A stretch of 64,000 nucleotides of DNA from Piezodorus guildinii (lineage: Eukaryota; Arthropoda; Insecta; Hemiptera; Pentatomidae): NCBI GenBank assembly GCA_023052935.1, contig CM041298.1, positions 49,157,313 to 49,221,312 of the forward strand. The letters are read 5' to 3'. The notes under the pieces were generated by a model, which saw only the letters and a list, made by a program, of their open reading frames with translations, made no database searches and had not been told where the DNA came from. Positions 34,679 through 44,940 of this stretch are shown in pieces. The translations under genes and the position numbers were made by a program. The stretch's first letter is position 1, and every line of letters begins with the position of its first letter.

Positions 34679-35530
34679 TATTTTTTTTTCTTTCTTAAAA
34701 ATTTATGAAGGGTACAACTAACTGTTAATATTCTTATATTTCAGTATTATGACAGTAATAAAAAAAAAGATCGTTAAAGATGAGAAGTGAGTTCCTGAAA
34801 CGTTATTTTGTGTTGTGGCTAATATTCAATTAATTATAAACTAAAATATAAATTTATGGAAGTCAGTTCCAGTCAAGCTATAATTGTATTTTTTTTAACC
34901 CATGTTTCTCTCCCAAACATATTCCTAGTGGTAAAACGATAAATGATACATTCATGGACCCTAACAATAAGCAAATAAAATAAATCCGTTTTTCGTACAA
35001 CTGTTAAGTATGGTATATTTGTATTAATGAAAAACTCATACTTGGTTTCTAAACATTTAATAATCAATTACGTTTATTGTTATCTTCATGTCCTGGCACC
35101 GATCCACTTATAAAGTTTTACAATCTTTTAATGACATTCTCTGACATACATTTTATCTGACTCAACTCTCGAAAACTGCAATAACAGAAGGATAATATTG
35201 TTGCAGCAATTACCCTCATAAAAAATTCATAGCTCTTTCCTCTTTTCTTTATTGCATACTGGGAATGGAATAATTTATTACGATCTGGCTTATTTCTTGT
35301 GCCGCAGTGTTCTGTTATATCTTTGAAGATAGAAGCATATGTAGCGGAATTGGGTCTGTGCCCAGTCTATGCGGAAAAACTGAGATCTATACTTGTTCTA
35401 GTTTATTGTGATTTTTTATTAAAAATAGTTATATGCCTCAAAGACCGCTCCCCCTCCACAAAAAAATTCATAAGGATTTTTTTTTATATATTTCTCTGGA
35501 TATCGAAGAACATTAAGTGTGTATGTAAAA
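34679..35530. other. No supported gene
   Basis: AT-rich. The frames at 34,873-35,067 and 35,299-35,535 show no recognisable domain. A weak GAAACGTTATTTTG near 34,797 may be a decayed PLE-type motif. Confidence 0.4.
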
Positions 35531-36160
35531 CTTAAGATTTGTGTTCGGTACCTCGAGACGGTCCCATGTATCCCACCTCTACAACGAGTTAAAGTGGTTA
35601 ACCCCAACCTTTCGAAGACAATATTTCCTTGGATCATTCCTTTATCAAATCATAAGCTCCCACCATCCATTTTATGTCTACAGCCTTCTGGTATTTAAAT
35701 CCTCAACCCATCACCAGGAAACAAGATCCCGTCTGTCTGACCTCCACACTCCTTTCCATAGAACCAAAAAATATGACTGCTCATTTTTAGCCCGTTCCAC
35801 TGGCTTATGGAATACTCTCCCTTCAAACATCCGTCATGCTCCTTCCCTATCATCTTTTAAATCCCTCCTCTTTCAATTCTTCCTTTCTCTTCAGACAGAT
35901 GTTAGCTAATTTTTATTATGCCAACTTATGTTGAATTTGATTTTAATGAACTTACTTTAATGAGACGTAAAAGTTACATTTTATGTTTATTCTTATTTAT
36001 TTATTTCTTGAAATTGTAAATAGAGACGGTACTCTGACCCTTTTTTTCTTTTTTTCATTATTGTATTATTTAATTGTAGTTGTATATTGTTTTTGGCCAG
36101 TTATAATTTATTATTTTGTTCATAATTGTTATTCTCAAGGGACCTTGTCCCAGAATAAAG
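35530..36160 (+). pseudogene. CR1-like LINE C-terminus, relative of the array LINE
   Basis: 5'-truncated LINE. The open frame 35,541-35,909 (122 codons) aligns along its length with the C-terminal part of the array LINE ORF2. FVFGTSRRSHVS corresponds to FIFDLQINDHVT, LKWLTPTFRRQYFLGSFLY to LNWLKIPERRKYLLGIFLY, HRTKKYDCSFLARSTGLWN to HRTTRYDKSLLISSIHLWD, and SLSSFKSLL to SLSIFKNRY. It carries no catalytic RT motif. The 3' UTR is short and ends with a hairpin at 36,132-36,155 and a CTATTT microsatellite to about 36,190, the same 3' architecture as in the array LINE. It is a different family from the array LINE, since only protein-level similarity remains. Confidence 0.82.
36132..36155 (+). other. 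3'-terminal LINE hairpin
   Basis: TTCT-caa-GGGAC-ctt-GTCCC-AGAA, followed by ATAAAG and a T-rich hexamer tail. Same shape and the same CTCAAGG..AC..GT..C.AGA positions as 5,663-5,690. Confidence 0.65.
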
Positions 36161-36199
36161 TTTTTTTTCTATTTCTATTTCTATTTCTAAAATCCGGTT

Positions 36200-36635
36200 T
36201 AGGGATTGTTACAAACTCGTATAGGGGTCAATCCATTCGAAATCGTCCAGACCTTGCCGCTCGACATTTTTGATTTTCGTGATTTGTTGACCAGTTATTA
36301 TCTATCCATTTGTAAATATAAAACTGTATATAAACTATTTTTCTGGTTAATACTTTAAGTGTTGCAGATTTATTAAGTCAGCTTCGCGGCTGGAAACATG
36401 TGTTGGGAATATCTTTCTAATTCTTGTTATTTTGTATATATCACATCAAAACAAAAACTTACAATAAGATAAGGACATGCTTTGTATTCTTCTTTCCCAC
36501 CACTCATTAGCTAAATAGTGATGTAAATTTGTTAAAGAATTCTTGAAAATGAATGAAAAACGAGACAAAAGTTAAACAAAGGAAAAGAGACTTACTTTTA
36601 ATTATATTTTCTTTCACACTTACTTATACAGGCGT
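36200..36635. other. No supported gene
   Basis: Short mixed sequence without recognisable repeat or coding content. Confidence 0.4.
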
Positions 36636-36639
36636 TCCA

Positions 36640-38740
36640 ACTAGGGTTGCCTTTTCAAGTCAGTGCTGAGCTCCAGAGGTCACGGTCAAGCCAATCCTCC
36701 TCCTGAAGACCCCGGCCCGCCATCACTTCCACTCCGCATATCCTCCCACTTCTAGGTCGACCTCGTTTCCGCCTTCCCGGTGGGTGTCAATCCAAAACTC
36801 GGCTTGGCCATCGTTCGGTAGATATTCGTTTTACATGGCCGTACCATCTTAGCCTTCGCTGTCCTATCCGCTGGTTTACGGACCCAGGAGCCTCCATCCT
36901 GTCCCGAACAACCTCATTTCTAATTCGGTCCATCCTTGTGAAACGTAGACATCTTCTCCAAAAGTCCATCTCCACAGCTTGGACTTTCGAGTAGAGCTTT
37001 CTAGACATCGTCCACGTTTTCGAAGCGTAAGTAAGGATGGGTTCTACGATGGCATAGTAGATCTTCCTCTTGTTTTCTTTAAAAAGAAGGTCATTTAATA
37101 GAACAGGATGGAGCATCCGCGTGGCTTTACGGGCTTGTTCCACCTTTCTCCGTACGTCGATTTCGGAGGATCCAGTGGAGTTGAGGTACGATCCCAGATA
37201 TTTTAATACATCCACCTTTGTGCATGTCCCATTATCAACTCGCAGATCACTGTCATCTATAGCGCTGATGGCCATGTATTTCGTCTTACTGAAATTAATT
37301 TTAAGACCCATAGACGCATAGCAGTCCCCTAATGAGCACATTATCATCTCAAGATAGACCTTTCTCCGAGCGAATACAACTTGATCGTCGGCTAAAAAAA
37401 GCGACACTAGCTGTTCATCGTCTATGAAAGGACCCACATCACCACACTGACGAAACCATTCCTTGACCGACATATGGAGATAAATCTTGAAAAGGGTTGG
37501 CGCCATGCTACAGCCCTGTTTCAGACCCTTAGTACCTGTGAATGGCTCTGATACTCGGTTTCCATGCCTCACCCGGTAAATGTCGTCTTGGTATAGGTGT
37601 CTTACTGCATCTAGTAAGGCATCATTGATACCTGCTTCTCTCAGTGCTGCCCACATTCTTTTTCTCGGGACGCTGTCATAGGCCTGCTCCAGATCAACGA
37701 AAGCTATGTGGAGTTCCTGACTCATCTCCCGTGACTTCTCGATGAGCTGCCGAAGGATAAAGATGTTGTCATTGCATGAGCCCACTGTGAATACAGCCTG
37801 TTCCTCAGGGGTAAGGAATTCGTCTTCCAATTTGTTTCGGAGCAGCCTACCAGTCACTCTGCTCACCGCGCTCTGTACACAGATAAACCTGTAGTTCTGG
37901 CAGACCTTCCTGTCGCCTTTCTTGAAAATGGGCGATATAAATCCAGTTCGGAGGTCATCAGGTACTCTGTCTCCTCCTAGTACCAGGTTAATAATTTCCA
38001 GGAGAATGCTCATGATCTTTTTTCCTCCAGCCTTTAGCAGCTCTACCAAAACTTCGCCTGGACCTGGGGCCTTTCCGTTTTTAGAGCATTTAAGAGCCTG
38101 TGCTAGTTCCTCCATGGTCACCATTATTTTTCCTGGCGCTGCGGTTCTGCTCTCCTCTGCCATAAACTGGGGCCGGCTCTCTTTAAGAAGATCTTCGAAG
38201 TGCACTTTCCAAGCTTCATCAGTAATTGGTTAGACAACGTATCCCTTCCTGGGTGCACGTAGCTTCTTTAGGACACCCCAGGATTCTCTAATTCTATTGT
38301 ATCCTATTGTACATTCGATACACTGGCAGCACCTATCCCACGAGGCATTTTTTTCTTCAATTATCAGGCACTTCACTTCCTTATTTAGTTTCCTATGGGT
38401 TGCCTAGTCCTCATTGCTTCTCGAGGAAAGATACTTCTGGAACGCTTCCTTCTTCTGGCTCACAAGCTGTGCCACTTCAACCTACCACCATTCTAGCTGA
38501 GGGCGTCTTTCCTCTAAACCCAGTGCTTCAACAGCTGCCGTATGGATGCATTCTTTTAGATGTGCGTACTTTCCTGAGGCGCTTACCCCCACTTAAGTCA
38601 GCTTTCTCCTCCAATCTTCTTCGATACAGGTCTCGGATGCTTGGGTCCCTCAGTATTTCCAGCCTTTAGTGAGGAATAATGTCTACCTCTGCCGTCCTTC
38701 ATTCTTCTCGCTGTAGCTTTCCAGCAGTTCACGGAAAGTA
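36640..38740 (-). pseudogene. LINE ORF2 linker and reverse transcriptase, antisense
   Basis: 5'-truncated LINE with a long RT frame (36,787-38,205, 472 codons). Reading along the minus strand, the linker before the RT (to about 38,740) is in broken frames. The RT then shows LKCSKNGKAPGPGEVLVELL, SPIFKKGDRKVCQNYRFI, an AFVDLEQAYDSVPR catalytic block, LKQGCSMAPTLFKIYL, and an active-site block reading LADD (near 37,390) where YADD or FADD is usual. GLKINFSKTKYM, VDVLKYLGSYL and the C-terminal GQRRLRWYGHV follow. A TGA at 36,787-36,789 interrupts the basic GRRKRGRPR tail, which continues in frame to about 36,660. The endonuclease is absent. Such RT/C-terminus arrangements are common in insect LINEs; I do not assign a clade. 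Confidence 0.87.
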
Positions 38741-38799
38741 AAAAATGTATTTTGGATTTTAAGGTTTTCTTTTATAGCTTAGTCATATTCCTCCTTGCT

Positions 38800-39040
38800 G
38801 TAAAAAGAGTCAACAGTTGATTGATCAAAGATTTTTTGATCAAAAATCTTTGATTTTTGACTCTCACTCCTTTAATCACCCTGAAGAAGGCCTATAATTT
38901 AGGCCTAAACGTCGGCACCATTAAATTAAGTTTATAATTAATTGTATGTTCTTATGACTGCACCCTGAACTAACTTCTCCCATATGTACACACAGTCCAC
39001 TATCCTCACTTCACGACAAATATTTTTACAGTGGTACACG
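38800..39040 (+). repeat. PLE-3'-type short repeat, copy 2
   Basis: CTGAAGA at 38,881, an AGGCCTA..TAGGCCT helix II, then TAAACGTCGGC (the usual GAAA is TAAA), followed by TTATGACTGCACCCTGAACTAACTTCTCCC. Matches 44,563-44,777 in reverse. The upstream GATCAAAGATTTTTTGATC is a small palindrome. Confidence 0.7.
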
Positions 39041-39234
39041 AAGCCCAATAAGACAGACTAGTGCGGGCTACCTGTGACACTAGAGAAACCGCCAATGCTG
39101 AATCGTATTGTAACCAATTTAATACAATGACTCAGTAATTATCATTAAATAAGATAAATTTGGTCAATCGGAAAGAGGCTATTGCCTTGCATAAAATGAG
39201 GCCACATGTCTCACGTGTGACGTCAAAAAAGCTG

Positions 39235-39470
39235 TTGAAGGTTAAATATGACCACTCTACTCTCTGGACTTCTCGCCTACGGATCATTATTTTTTTAAAC
39301 GCCTGAACAGCTACTACTTACGTGGCAACAAACTTAATCTACCAAGGGAATTTGAAAACACATTAATCAATTTCAAAGATGGAAAAGTCTATTGCGAAGA
39401 AATGTAAAAGGTTGTTAACACGATCGTAGTAGTGTATTGATAGTAGAGGAAACTATTTGATCTAATAAAA
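39235..39470 (+). pseudogene. mariner transposase C-terminal remnant
   Basis: In shifting frames the sequence recalls a mariner C-terminus: a CTACTCTCTGGACTTCTCGCC stretch in place of the YSPDLAP block, LRGNKLNLPREFENTLINFK-like coding, then a DSRGNY-like end before TAATAAAA. The rest of the transposase is missing. It differs from the mariner at 16.8-17.4 kb. Confidence 0.6.
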
Positions 39471-39489
39471 CAGTCGTAAAGGGCAGTTG

Positions 39490-39720
39490 GCGAATTTTGA
39501 GGTAACAGACTAACCATTGACCAAATCTTCACACTCAGGTGGCTAACATTGAAGTAGTGTCGATGTTTTCGTACCTATTATCATTAATGACTGATGAAGC
39601 CAATGAAACAGTGGAGATCAAAGGCAGGATTTCGGTAGGAAACAGAATTTAAAATGCTCTTCGACACTTATCAGAAGTAAGTTAATCTAGCGCCAAAATC
39701 CGTTTTGTGGAGGGCAGAGG
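39490..39720 (+). pseudogene. LINE RT thumb fragment
   Basis: A frame reading SLMTDEANETVEIKGRISVG then NRI...ALRHL matches the segment after the YLGS motif in many insect LINE RTs (normally EIK-RI--GNRAYYAL). Cut on both sides. Confidence 0.6.
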
Positions 39721-40377
39721 CCTATGCAACAGATGTTGAAACACGTCAAGGACCACTTCGGTCTGTAGCTCCAGGAAAAGTAAAAGAAGAAAACAGTTGT
39801 AAATCTGTCTTTTATTTTTTAACTTTTTTTTTATTAAACCGAAACCCTGCGTTATTTTTCCTGCAGCCCAATACGATAAATTGTCGAAAACGTTGGCTGG
39901 AACTAGCCGAGGTAGAGGAAGGATCAAAATTAATACATGCTCTTTGAAAGGTGACCGTGAGAACGGTACGAACTTAGTATGCAAACGAGCGCTGACTATA
40001 GCGAAAGAGAAGTTGTTAGGCTGTGAGTTAGCTTTGACCTAGCCGGACCCTGCTCGTCGGTGATAAGCCAATTTAATGCCTCTCCTCACATCCCCGGCCA
40101 AGAAATGTTTAACTAAGCTCAATCACTCTCACTCTTTGCATCGATCCGCCTCCTCCGCGCTGGGCTGATTGAGATTTCATTGTCCCAATTACTAATCCTC
40201 CTATGGGACCTTAATTAGTTATTTAATCCGTCTTTGTTAATTAAATAAAACGAATGGTGCTTCCAATCTTCCAGAAAGGCTTAAGCGATCGTCTGAAATA
40301 AAAATCATGGACATTTTCTGTTTGGCAATGAGGAGGGGTAGTGTTTAAGGGATTTTTACTTCAAGTTCTCTATAATA
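39721..40377. other. No supported gene
   Basis: Contains a GC-richer part (about 39,940-40,200) without recognisable coding. The opposing frames 39,682-39,984 and 39,705-39,947 are not conserved in the degraded copy at 43.5 kb. Confidence 0.45.
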
Positions 40378-40990
40378 AAATGAGGTCCCGCAAAAAGGTA
40401 AGTGTGTGTGTCCGTATGTGGTAAGTCTAGCGCAGAAACTAAAAGCCGTACGAAACTAAAATTTCATATTTAAGACAACTATACGCCCAAGATGTTACAA
40501 CATTTTAATAAGCTTACCAGAAGAGTCACTTAATACCATGCATTTTTCACCTTTTTACGATTTTTATTATACTCCCTATGTGGATAAAAAATTAAACGGC
40601 TTTAATATGATGCAGGTTTCATTCTGATTAAAATAATTTAACAGGGCTTAAATGCCGATATTTTGAATTTTCTTTCTCTAAAGAACCTTTAATTTTGTAG
40701 ATTTCAAAAAATTAGGCTCGTCATTTAATTAGCGTGGGTAAATAACGGCAAATATGCAAGTTGAGCGAATTTATTAGCAACTAAAGGAAAAAAGTGCAAA
40801 CATATTTTTAATGTAATTTTTGAACACAAGAATAGTAATATAGATTTATAATATACTGTTGGATAGCTAAAGATTTAAGAAAAATATTATCTAATACACG
40901 GAATTGTAAAAGTTAATGAAAAGTTGATAAAAAACTGATTGTTGTAGATAAAAATATAATAGATTATTTAATAAAAAACATATGAAATGC
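40378..40990 (+). repeat. Repeat family M, 5'-truncated sense copy
   Basis: Begins at the CCCGCAAAAAGGT and GTGTGTGTG part and follows family order to ATTTAATAAAAAACAT. Both terminal inverted repeats are missing. Confidence 0.78.
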
Positions 40991-41534
40991 ATAAATAAAA
41001 ACAGACAACATCAAATGAGTTTAGTCATGTATTATCAAAGTTTATAGTATCACATATTTGCGGAAGATTGTTTTTTGTAGTTTGAAAGTGGTTTGCGATG
41101 ACACTATTCGGATGTAGTGAGTTCCTAAGTACGGTAGCACGGATGATAAAGGACTTTTCAAAGGATGCTATTCTATGAGCGGGTAGGTATATATAGATCG
41201 GTAGGTTAATATCTTTAGGGTGTATTTAGGGTATGTAAGGAAGAGCGCGGATCAAGAAGGTCAAAGATAAAGGAAGGTTTTCTGGCTCGTAAGTATTGGA
41301 ATAGAAAGATGCCAAGTAGGTATTATCTTCGGGATTCGGGATAGAACCATCTTTGACCAGAATATCAGTGATAGGCGTGTGACTGTCTGGAGAGACCGTA
41401 CATAAATCTTATAAAACTATTCATTAATCTTTTTAGCCTCATCTCGTTGTCCACGCTGAGTCCCCCATATACTAGGCACCCATAGCCAAAGTGAAGGAGG
41501 ATAAGAGAAAACACTGTGGGTTTAATTAATCTAA
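40991..41534. other. No supported gene
   Basis: Sequence with GGTAGGTAT, GAAGGTTTTCTGGC and similar motifs. I do not recognise a repeat or gene. Confidence 0.4.
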
Positions 41535-41820
41535 TATATAGTAACGGAAAGTATTGCGATTATGAAAATTATCGAATTCGACTTGTCACCAGAATACACC
41601 TCTCAGGGTCTGAGTATGGCCAGTTTAGCTAAAAAACGATAAGGTGTATAATACTGAGATTCACATTTAACAGTGTATATACCTGGGATGATACAGCAAA
41701 TCAAATAAAAAAAATGGCAAGACAAAAAACTATTTATTCGATGCATTTTGCACCTAATTACTACTTTTTCAAAAACTCGGTCCGTCGATATAAATTTAAT
41801 GTGCTTTATACCGTTCACGC
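41535..41820 (+). repeat. Repeat family M, truncated sense copy
   Basis: Starts CTAATATATAGTAACGGAAAG and includes the GGGTCTGAGT segment, ATTCACATTTAACAG and GTCGATATAAATTTAATGTGC. The 3' half is lost just before the hAT insertion. Confidence 0.7.
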
Positions 41821-42149
41821 ATGAATAACATCCACCACACGGTGTTACAGTTGTATAGTACATTGGTTCCCAACAGGTGGTCTGCGGACCCCTGGGAGTC
41901 TGAGAGAGGTAGTTGGAAAATTACTTTAAAATATTTATGAAGATTCAGTTTTTGATTGTTCATGTTCAAAACTAACATATTCATTCTTTTAAATGATAAA
42001 ATTGCAAGTTATTATCATAGTTATCAGTAGCTGATTTCGCACAATCTTAAGCTTGAATTGGTTATTTGAAAGTTTTCAAATCCGCATACAAGACTGAAAA
42101 ACAAGAAACTGCTCGACGTTTTCGGCTACTCCAACACTTACTAGAATGA

Positions 42150-42390
42150 CGCTCTAACTTTTAAACTTAACTACTAAAGACTCATTTACATGACCATCAT
42201 AAGGCCTATCTGAACCTACGAAGTTGAGCTCTGGGGCTTTACTAAACCATCAAACTCTTCCCGTATCCGATCCTTACCAACCAAAATCCTTCACAAAACC
42301 CTTGACGCTCCTATGTCACGTAATTTAAAACATCTTCAACGACCTTAACAGATTCCTATATTCTATGTATCCATTGTCATTCGTAACTGC
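42150..42390 (+). pseudogene. Jockey-like LINE RT C-terminal remnant
   Basis: One frame reads TIIRPI*TYEVELWGFTKPSN, then SRIRSLPTKILHKTLDAP, matching the Jockey RT C-terminus and the copies at 13.5 and 61.75 kb. One stop lies in an otherwise continuous frame of ~55 codons. Confidence 0.72.
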
Positions 42391-44155
42391 AGCCTATCAC
42401 ACGACTTTTTTCTTAATATCAGCACTTCCACTCTCATTATTAGTTTCCTATGGTTGCCTATCCTATTGCTTCGAGAAAGTTATTTGAAAGTTTTCTATCG
42501 CATCACAAGCTGTGCAATAGACAAAAATTCTAGCTGAGCGTCTTTCCCTAACTCCAACACTTCCTAGGAACAGATGTCGTACTTTTAAACTTACCCCACT
42601 TAAGTCACTTTTCTCACCTTCATAAGGCCTCGATGCTTGGTCCTCGTATTCAGCCTTTGTGGGATATTCTAACTCTCGTCCTTTCTTCCGCTGTATTCCA
42701 ATCCAGTAAAAAATAAAATTCTTTGAAAATACCTTTCCTCCTTTGTAAAAAGAGTCAAAAAGTTGATTGATCAAGATTTTGATAAATCTTTGAGTTCTGA
42801 TATCACACCTTTATCATGAAAAGCCTATCATCTGCTAATCGCACCTTTAATTAAGTTATAATAATTTGTATGTTCTGACTGCAACCTAACTAATTTCCCA
42901 TATGTACAAAGTCCATATTCACATTCACGACAATATTACAGATGGAACGAACCCAATAAGACAGACTATCGGCTACTCCTGTGACACTAGAGAAACGCTC
43001 TGAACTTTGTAACAATTAATACTAATGACTCAGTATTACATTAAATAAGAAAATGTCATAAAGGTGCCTTCATATGGGCACACTCCGGACGTCAAAGAGC
43101 TTTGGGTTAATATGACCATCAAACTCTTCTTCCGTACGGATCATTATTTTTAAACCCTAAAGCTACACTTACGTACAAAAACTTAGACTACCAGGTTTGA
43201 AAAACAAATCAATTTCAATGAAAATGTCTATTCATGAAACTAAAGTTGTTACCGATCGTACAGGTTTTGAAAAAAACTATTTTGATGATAAAACAGCCCA
43301 ACATTCAATTTTGAGGTAACAGTACTAACATTGACAAATCTTACACTTGGAATTGGTTATGTCGATGTTTTCACAATCATTAAAGACTGAAAGCAAGAAA
43401 CAGGGGAATCGAACGATTTCGGCATACTCTCAACACTTATCAGAAAGAGTTAATCTACCAAAATCTTTTGGCAAGTTCAACAATGGAACACTCATAGGCC
43501 TTCGTCTGTAGCTCAGGAAAGTATGAGCAGTCTGTTTGTGCTTTAACTAAAACCAAAACCTCGTTTCCGCAGCCCAATACGATACAAACCTAAACTAGCC
43601 GAGTAGGAGCAAAATACCTCTTGACAGGTGACCTTTGATACGGTAGAATTAGTATCTACAAGAGCCTTGAATATAGCGATTGTTAGCTGAATTTGGCGCC
43701 TGTTCGGTATAAGCCTCTCTCACATGAAAATGTTTACAAACTCAATCCTCTAACTCTTTAGTGTCCTCCCGCGGGGCTCTTAATTCATTGTAATACAATC
43801 CTCCTATGGGACTTGAAAATTAAATCCGTCCTTTGTTATTAAGATGCTTCCATCTTCCAGAGGCTTAGCTGCTATAAATTGGACATTTTCTTTTGCATGG
43901 GGTTATTTTAAGGTTTTTACTTCAAGTTCTCATATAATATCTGTAAAAAGGTAATTTTTCGTATGAAATGTATTACGAAAAATAAAGGTACGAAATAAAA
44001 TTCATATTGAATAAATAAAGGCCAAATTGGTTAAACATTATTTAACTTAAGATACTTATACATGTTTTTTACTTTTACGATTTTAGTATATCCATTTTGT
44101 GGATTAAAATGAATTAAGGCTTTACATATTGCTAATTTTACATATTAGTCTAACA
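42390..44155 (+). repeat. Degraded copy of 38,370-40,620, rich in small deletions
   Basis: Collinear with 38,370-40,620. Shared landmarks are TTTCCTATGG.TTGCCTA, CACAAGCTGTGC, GTAAAAAGAGTCAA, CCCAATAAGACAGACTA, TGTGACACTAGAGAAAC, ATTTTGAGGTAACAG, TCCTCCTATGGGAC and AAGGTTTTTACTTCAAGTTCTC. About 500 bases are missing in many small gaps. It therefore includes second-hand copies of the antisense LINE linker, the PLE-3' repeat, the mariner remnant and the start of family M. The pattern is unlike normal substitution decay. Confidence 0.85.
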
Positions 44156-44394
44156 TGCCCATTTCTAGTATCCAGAGTTTCGGTAGCAGTGATATTTCGC
44201 ATGAAAGGTACATGACACGGTGTAGCCTACTAAAAATTAAATTTATACATATTAATACTTTACGAATTTAGGGGGTCTCTGCCATTGAAATAAGTGAATG
44301 AGGGTTCCGCGAATGTTTTTTGTTGAGAACCAACACTGCTATAGTAAATAAATAGATGGATGTATGATCCGAAATCCAAACTTTGGTCAGGAAT

Positions 44395-44880
44395 CGCGTG
44401 GTTGAGATCTCTTTTATCTTTTTGTTGGTTATTAAATTCCTTTAACTTGTATATTTAACCGCCGTTTTCTTATCAATTTAAAAAAATGATATGGTTAAGT
44501 TTTTCGAATCAGCACAATTAAAGGTAATTAAAAGAAGAAAATTTAAACTATAATCATTTAAGTGAAGTGAAATGGTTGAGTGTAAGTAGGAGAACTTAGT
44601 TCAGGGTTGCAGTCAAAAGAACACACAATTAAGATATAAACTTAGTAAACTGGTGCCGACGTTTCGGCCTATAATTATATGCCTTCTTCAGGGCGCTTTG
44701 AAGGAGAGCGTCAGAACATTGAAGGCAATAATCAATTATTTCAAAAAAGCACCTAACTAACTCTCTCACTAATATAGTCATTTAAGTCCTGTTCGACTAT
44801 TTCTCTGGTTCACGTTTTTCTGATCGTGATTTCTAAACAGGTTTACGTTAGTTATTGGGAATTAACGAAATGTAACGTCT
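44395..44880 (-). repeat. Repeat family M, antisense, split by a PLE-type insertion
   Basis: Family sequence before 44,562 (CCGTTTTCTTATCAATTTAA, TTAAAGGTAATTAAAAG) resumes at 44,778 (CATTTAAGTCCTGTTCGAC). The break is exactly at the 9-bp TSD TCATTTAAG. Confidence 0.75.
44563..44777 (-). mobile_element. 215-bp PLE-3'-type element with 9-bp TSD
   Basis: Discrete insertion flanked by TCATTTAAG (44,554-44,562 and 44,778-44,786) inside family M. The minus strand 44,658-44,691 carries CTGAAGA, a GGC..GCC helix II and GAAACGTC, with GCC/GGC for helix I, then GCAACCCTGAACTAAGTTCTCC. Same family as 38,800-39,040 and 22,340-22,515. Confidence 0.85.
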
Positions 44881-44940
44881 TTTGAGTATTTTATACCCAC
44901 GATTAATAGAAATTTTTTTCTAATAAAAAAAATAAAATCT

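Larger units (their letters stand above)
41861..44338. mobile_element. hAT-type insertion with TIRs and 8-bp TSD, foreign interior
   Basis: The left end CATTGGTTCCCAAC and the reverse complement of the right end CAGTGTTGGTTCTCAAC are terminal inverted repeats of the type found in hAT (Charlie/Buster-like) transposons, with GTGGTCTGCGGACCCC just inside. Flanking octamers GTATAGTA (41,853-41,860) and CTATAGTA (44,339-44,346) agree at seven of eight bases, as expected for the 8-bp hAT duplication. No transposase is present. The interior is a Jockey-like remnant plus a degraded copy of 38.4-40.6 kb. Confidence 0.72.

Noticed and set aside
35299..35535. 78-codon frame before the CR1-like remnant
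   Set aside because: It is in a different frame from the LINE similarity and has no recognisable motif. The LINE match starts at about 35,530.
37070..38233. Plus-strand open frames opposite the 36.6-38.7-kb LINE
   Set aside because: Shadows of the antisense RT. The minus strand carries all recognisable motifs.
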